Assembly: GCA_025451595.1 (NCBI GenBank)
Contig: JANWKD010000023.1
Coordinates: forward strand, 1-9,083
From: Candidatus Babeliales bacterium
Lineage (GTDB): Bacteria > Babelota > Babeliae > Babelales > JANWKD01
Length of the DNA: 9,083 bases
Direction: 5' to 3'
The position numbers and the translations under genes are program-made. The notes under the pieces were generated by a model. It was not told the origin of the DNA, made no database searches, and saw only the letters and a list, made by a program, of their open reading frames with translations. Below, one piece after another: positions 6,115-9,083 of this stretch (its first letter is position 1; each line of letters opens with the position of its first letter).

Positions 6115-7034
6115 GAAGTATTATATTCGCTCATTTTTTTAGGAATTTTTCTAATAACTACTTTATGTTCAGTTACTAATTCTAAGCATCGCTGGCTGCA
6201 GCAATTGTTCAACCGACTCATGCAGGTTGGGCATGCTACGTATTGCTTATTGCATTCTGCGTTTAAGCAGTTAGTATACTCATCATAAGGAGAATTGCAA
6301 ATATCACAATGTGTTAATATTTCATTGGTTACCGGAACTGAAATGCGACCATCAAATACGTAATTTTTGCCTCTAAAATATCCATTAGGATATTGCGCGA
6401 CATAACGATCAATACCACCTTGCATCTGATATACTTCTTTGGCAATGTTTTTTAACTTTAAATAGGCAGAAGCTCTTTCGCAACGTATCCCGCCCGTGCA
6501 AAACATAACAACTTGTTTGTCTTTAAATAGTTCTTCATTGCTATCAATAAATTGCGGCAATTCTCTGAAATATTGAATATTTGGCGTTATTGCATTTACA
6601 AAGGTGCCAATACGTGATTCATAATCATTGCGTGCATCAAATAACAATAAGTTATCTGGCTTTGAAGCAATAAGTTGATGTGTTTGCTCAGGCGTTAAAT
6701 GAGCGCCAGCGTCTTTTGCGCTCACTTGATCTGGATGAATGCCTAGGTTTACTATTTCATTACGAACAACAACTCGCATGCGAGGGAAAAAATCGCTACC
6801 ACCAATGCCCTCTTTAAATTCAATACCAGCAAATAGCTCGTGAAGAGACATTTTTTGTTTATAAAGATCAATTGCTTGAGAGCTTCCACCGACTGTTCCA
6901 TTAATACCTTCATGGGCGATAATAACTCTTCCCTTAAGATTTAACGCTTTGCAGAGACTTACTTGCCATTGTAAAATTTCTTGAGGGTTTGCAATGTCTA
7001 TGTATTTATAAAAAAGTATTATTTTTCCTGCCAT
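6102..7034 (-). CDS. trhO: tRNA uridine(34) hydroxylase, rhodanese-domain (TrhO/YceA)
   Basis: TrhO makes 5-hydroxyuridine at wobble position 34 of tRNA in an oxygen-dependent reaction. The 310 residues show the family order: an N-terminal acylphosphatase-like domain with AHEGINGTVGGS at 40-51 and FPRMRVVVRNEIVNLG at 83-98, then a rhodanese domain (about 127-217) with LFDARNDYE at 131-139 and the active loop CTGGIRCE at 179-186 (Cys179 nucleophile, Cys185), and FDGRISVPV at 227-235. The C-terminal tail carries a Cys-rich cluster (Cys243, 246, 256, 261, 268, 271, 278, 279, 283), typical of the family version with a probable metal-binding tail. The start has a weak AGAGA six bases upstream (7041-7045). 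It is the first gene of the minus-strand run trhO-murB-M48-like peptidase. A bare sulfurtransferase role is less likely, because the full YceA architecture is present. Confidence 0.93.
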   Translation of the reverse strand: MAGKIILFYKYIDIANPQEILQWQVSLCKALNLKGRVIIAHEGINGTVGGSSQAIDLYKQKMSLHELFAGIEFKEGIGGSDFFPRMRVVVRNEIVNLGIHPDQVSAKDAGAHLTPEQTHQLIASKPDNLLLFDARNDYESRIGTFVNAITPNIQYFRELPQFIDSNEELFKDKQVVMFCTGGIRCERASAYLKLKNIAKEVYQMQGGIDRYVAQYPNGYFRGKNYVFDGRISVPVTNEILTHCDICNSPYDEYTNCLNAECNKQYVACPTCMSRLNNCCSQRCLELVTEHKVVIRKIPKKMSEYNTSCNR

Positions 7035-7090
7035 AACAATTCTCTATTGGTAAAATTTAAAACAATTTTTTTTTAATTAATATTTTTTTT

Positions 7091-7119
7091 ATTATATATA
7101 ACTTTAGCAGCAGAGTCGA
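7091..7119 (-). promoter_or_regulatory. Candidate promoter for the trhO-murB operon
   Basis: On the minus strand TCGACT (7114-7119, 4/6 to TTGACA) and a perfect TATAAT (7091-7096) are spaced by 17 bases. The predicted start near 7084 leaves a leader of about 50 bases before the trhO ATG. This is the best-spaced pair in the spacer, although the local AT content makes chance -10 matches common. Confidence 0.45.
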
Positions 7120-7310
7120 TGATTTAATTGTTTTTTAGGTTTATTCTGTAAAAAATATTTATCTGGACGATATTTTCAAGCGATTGTATCTGCTTTTTCA
7201 TTTCTTTTTAAAAGTAACTTTCCTCATTGAGCTTGCATTCATACTCCAAATATTTATTTTTGTATTTAGTTACAATAGGGTTTTACAGTATAAGCAATCA
7301 ATTTTTTTTG

Positions 7311-7331
7311 GCAATAATTAATTTTTATTGC
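7311..7331. repeat. Perfect 7-bp inverted repeat upstream of pheT
   Basis: GCAATAA (7311-7317) and TTATTGC (7325-7331) are exact reverse complements around a 7-base centre TTAATTT. The repeat lies about 43 bases upstream of the pheT -10 box. It is not followed by a U-run on either strand, so it is not a terminator. It could be a binding site for a dimeric regulator or a chance palindrome. Confidence 0.45.
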
Positions 7332-7371
7332 AATGCGTATTAATTTTTAACTATTCAGTTGGATGTCCTTG

Positions 7372-7380
7372 TGATATAAT
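7372..7380 (+). promoter_or_regulatory. Extended -10 promoter of pheT
   Basis: TGATATAAT is a perfect extended -10 (TGn plus TATAAT at 7375-7380). The hexamer 17 bases upstream (TATTCA, 7352-7357) is a poor -35, which is tolerated when the TGn motif is present. Transcription would start near 7387 with a leader of about 39 bases, leaving no room for an attenuator or T-box. Confidence 0.6.
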
Positions 7381-7412
7381 CGATGAGCAGTGACTAACAT
7401 TATATATTGTTC

Positions 7413-7417
7413 AAAGG
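7413..7417 (+). promoter_or_regulatory. Ribosome binding site of pheT
   Basis: AAAGG stands eight bases before the ATG at 7426-7428. This supports the chosen start, which also matches the usual MKLSLSWI-type beginning of the beta subunit. Confidence 0.55.
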
Positions 7418-7425
7418 CATATCTT

Positions 7426-9083
7426 ATGAAACTTTCACTTTCTTGGATATTTGACCATTTAGAAGGTTCTTGGAAATCCACCAGCATTTCATCATTTTAT
7501 GAGCAATTTAACCGAAAAATTGCTGAAATAGATGAATTACAGCATTATACCGTAGATGTATCGGTATGTACCTTAGCCCGTGTTATAACTATTGGTCAAA
7601 AAGTCAACGTTGTTTCGGCTGAGCTCAACAAAGAGTTTGAGCTCGATTATAGGCCAGATGCGATCTTGGGCAAGATATTTATAGTAATCAAGAAAAACGA
7701 TACGTGGACGTGGGCCCAATACGATGATTTGCAATTAGCGGGAACTGGGTTATTGCATTCAATTTCAGTATCAGAAAGTGATTTTGAAGGAAATTGGAAA
7801 TCTGTATTTGAAGTAGAGGATTATATTATTACCATTGACAATAAAAATATCACTCATCGACCTGATTTATGGGGCCATCGCGGCTTTGCGCGCGAGGTCG
7901 GTGCGCTTTTGTCAATGCCATTGCGTAAGCAACAGCAATTAGTAGCGCAATGCGAAATTCAGAAATACGATTCAATTTCAAATCCTAATCAGACAAATCC
8001 TTTTGTATTGTCTATAGAAAATAAGAAGTGGTGTCGGCGTTTGGCCGGATTTTATCTCGATAACATAACGGTGCATGATGCGCCATTATGGATGGTTCAC
8101 CGGTTGTTGCGCATTGACGCTCGACCTATTAATTCTATTGTTGATGTTACCAATTATGTAATGTTTGATTTTGGGCAGCCTGTCCATGCGTTTGATGCTG
8201 ATTATATAAAAAGTAAAAAAATTGTAGCAACCAGTAGCCAGCCTGACCAATCATTCCTATTGCTTGATAATGAAACCGTTACCCTTACTGGTAATGAAAT
8301 AGTAATCAGTGATGGAAGTAAGCCGTTAGCGCTTGCAGGAATCATGGGAGGTAAAGAATCTTCGGTACAAGACGGTACCAGTTCTGTACTGATTGAATCG
8401 GCAAATTTCAATGCAGGAACTATTAGAAAAACCTCTGCAGAGTTTAAAAAAAGAACAGAGGCTTCCAGTCGATTTGAAAAAAATTTAGATCCAAATCAAA
8501 ATGTTACTGCTTTGCAGCGTTGTATACAATTGTTTAAAGAAATGAGAGTTTCTTTAAACAATATCATTATTGACTCTATTGGCCAGGAGGCTATTTCACC
8601 AGTTATTGAAATAGCACACGAATTTATAGAAAAAAAGTTAGGGGTTTCGCTTGATCCCTCCTTTGTTATTGCAACGCTACGTGCATTAGAGTTTATAGTT
8701 GATTATGATAGCAAGAGTGCTCGTTATAAAATTATCGTACCCACGTTTCGGGCAACGAAAGATATTCTATTACCTGAAGATGTCGTTGAAGAAATAGGGC
8801 GCTTTTATGGTTATGAGCGGATTCCGGTTTTGTTACCGCAATTTGATCGTAGGCCATATCCGATTGCACCGTTGCTTTCAGATCGATCTATTATAGATTT
8901 CTTAATATTTGCTGGAAGAGCAAGAGAAGTAAAAAATTATGCTGTTTTCGATCAGGAATTTTTGCAACGAATTCATTGGCAGCCATCGTGGGCTTTGGAA
9001 ATTAAAAATCCAATATCGGAAAATCATAAGTTATTCGTTACTTCTTTAATCCCTCATTTGTTTAAAAATATATATAATAACGC
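7426..9083 (+). CDS. pheT: Phenylalanyl-tRNA synthetase beta subunit (3' end outside window)
   Basis: PheT pairs with PheS to charge tRNA-Phe and carries the editing site. The frame is open from ATG to the right edge: 552 codons of a protein usually near 800. Domains seen: N-terminal MKLSLSWI; a diverged region (about 40-135) where the OB-fold tRNA-binding domain should be; ITHRPDLWGHRGFAREVGALL at 142-162 (start of the core); the B3/4 editing domain with RPINSIVDVTNYVM at 233-246 and GQPVHAFDAD at 250-259; ALAGIMGG at 302-309; KRTEASSRFEKNLDP at 342-356; the B5 domain with PEDVVEEIGRFYGYERIP at 450-467 (metal-binding acidic residues); and the start of the catalytic-like module with NPISENHKLFVTSLIPHL at 528-545. 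No pheS precedes it; the upstream neighbour is the divergent trhO. The missing part would hold the rest of B6/7 and the anticodon-binding domain. Confidence 0.96.
   Translation, partial: MKLSLSWIFDHLEGSWKSTSISSFYEQFNRKIAEIDELQHYTVDVSVCTLARVITIGQKVNVVSAELNKEFELDYRPDAILGKIFIVIKKNDTWTWAQYDDLQLAGTGLLHSISVSESDFEGNWKSVFEVEDYIITIDNKNITHRPDLWGHRGFAREVGALLSMPLRKQQQLVAQCEIQKYDSISNPNQTNPFVLSIENKKWCRRLAGFYLDNITVHDAPLWMVHRLLRIDARPINSIVDVTNYVMFDFGQPVHAFDADYIKSKKIVATSSQPDQSFLLLDNETVTLTGNEIVISDGSKPLALAGIMGGKESSVQDGTSSVLIESANFNAGTIRKTSAEFKKRTEASSRFEKNLDPNQNVTALQRCIQLFKEMRVSLNNIIIDSIGQEAISPVIEIAHEFIEKKLGVSLDPSFVIATLRALEFIVDYDSKSARYKIIVPTFRATKDILLPEDVVEEIGRFYGYERIPVLLPQFDRRPYPIAPLLSDRSIIDFLIFAGRAREVKNYAVFDQEFLQRIHWQPSWALEIKNPISENHKLFVTSLIPHLFKNIYNN

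Larger units (their letters stand above)
7035..7425. other. Divergent AT-rich intergenic spacer between trhO and pheT
   Basis: This 391-base stretch separates the divergent trhO and pheT genes and is markedly AT-rich, with several T and A runs. It holds a likely promoter for each gene and one perfect 7-bp inverted repeat. I find no tRNA, no convincing coding frame with a ribosome binding site, and no terminator hairpin followed by a U-run. The middle part (about 7120-7300) shows nothing I can name. It could be decayed coding sequence or plain spacer. Confidence 0.7.

Noticed and set aside
7115..7245. Two tiny minus-strand frames (14 and 25 codons) joined by ATGA upstream of trhO
   Set aside because: They are too short, have no family resemblance and no convincing ribosome binding site, and are probably chance in AT-rich spacer.
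7218..7341. Phe-rich leader peptide upstream of pheT
   Set aside because: A 40-codon frame with several Phe codons exists, but it lacks an ATG and a ribosome binding site and lies upstream of the best pheT promoter. Phe codons are expected by chance in T-rich DNA.
8202..8411. 69-codon minus-strand open frame inside pheT
   Set aside because: It lies wholly within the conserved PheT editing-domain coding region and resembles no known protein.
1..9083. CRISPR array, tRNA or rRNA gene, or defence system
   Set aside because: No regularly spaced repeats, no tRNA cloverleaf or rRNA stretches and no defence-type genes were seen on either strand.

Overview
The window is AT-rich bacterial DNA with compact, short-gapped genes. 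I see no genus-specific marker. Three things point to a host-associated bacterium with a reduced genome: a Tgt of the chlamydial sequence type beside a queuosine-precursor transporter, a secreted M48-like peptidase with a short N-terminal signal ending SSMSM, and a pheT with no pheS beside it. The style fits Candidatus Dependentiae (TM6) best and Chlamydiota second. This placement is inference and was not tested by any search.

Layout. Bases 1-106 (+) hold the C-terminal tail of an IS630-like DDE transposase. It converges on an APC-type amino-acid permease (139-1434, -). Next comes a long minus-strand block, read from high to low coordinates: trhO (7034-6102), murB (overlapping trhO by 13 bases), an exported M48-like metallopeptidase (27 bases on), then, after an 84-base gap carrying a plausible promoter, a yhhQ-type transporter, tgt and a TrmH/SpoU-family RNA methyltransferase. 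A 391-base AT-rich divergent spacer (7035-7425) separates this block from pheT (+), which starts at 7426 and runs off the right edge.

How the genes work together. The best-supported system is yhhQ-tgt-trmH. YhhQ imports a queuosine precursor and Tgt inserts the base at tRNA position 34. This Tgt has a pocket (Leu where most bacteria have Cys158, and Gly-Gly-Ser-Leu-Gly where they have Gly-Gly-Leu-Ala-Val) expected to admit queuine rather than preQ1. That suggests the cell takes finished queuine from a eukaryotic host, as described for Chlamydia trachomatis. TrhO also acts at position 34 (5-hydroxyuridine), so the minus-strand block carries two wobble-base modification routes plus an RNA 2'-O-methyltransferase. 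MurB shows that a peptidoglycan precursor pathway is kept. The APC permease fits dependence on imported amino acids.

Most genes here are ordinary housekeeping families. The points deserving a second look are the queuine-type salvage pair, a heptamer direct repeat around its predicted -10 box, a diverged FAD-loop motif in MurB, and a PheT whose N-terminal tRNA-binding region lacks the usual signature.
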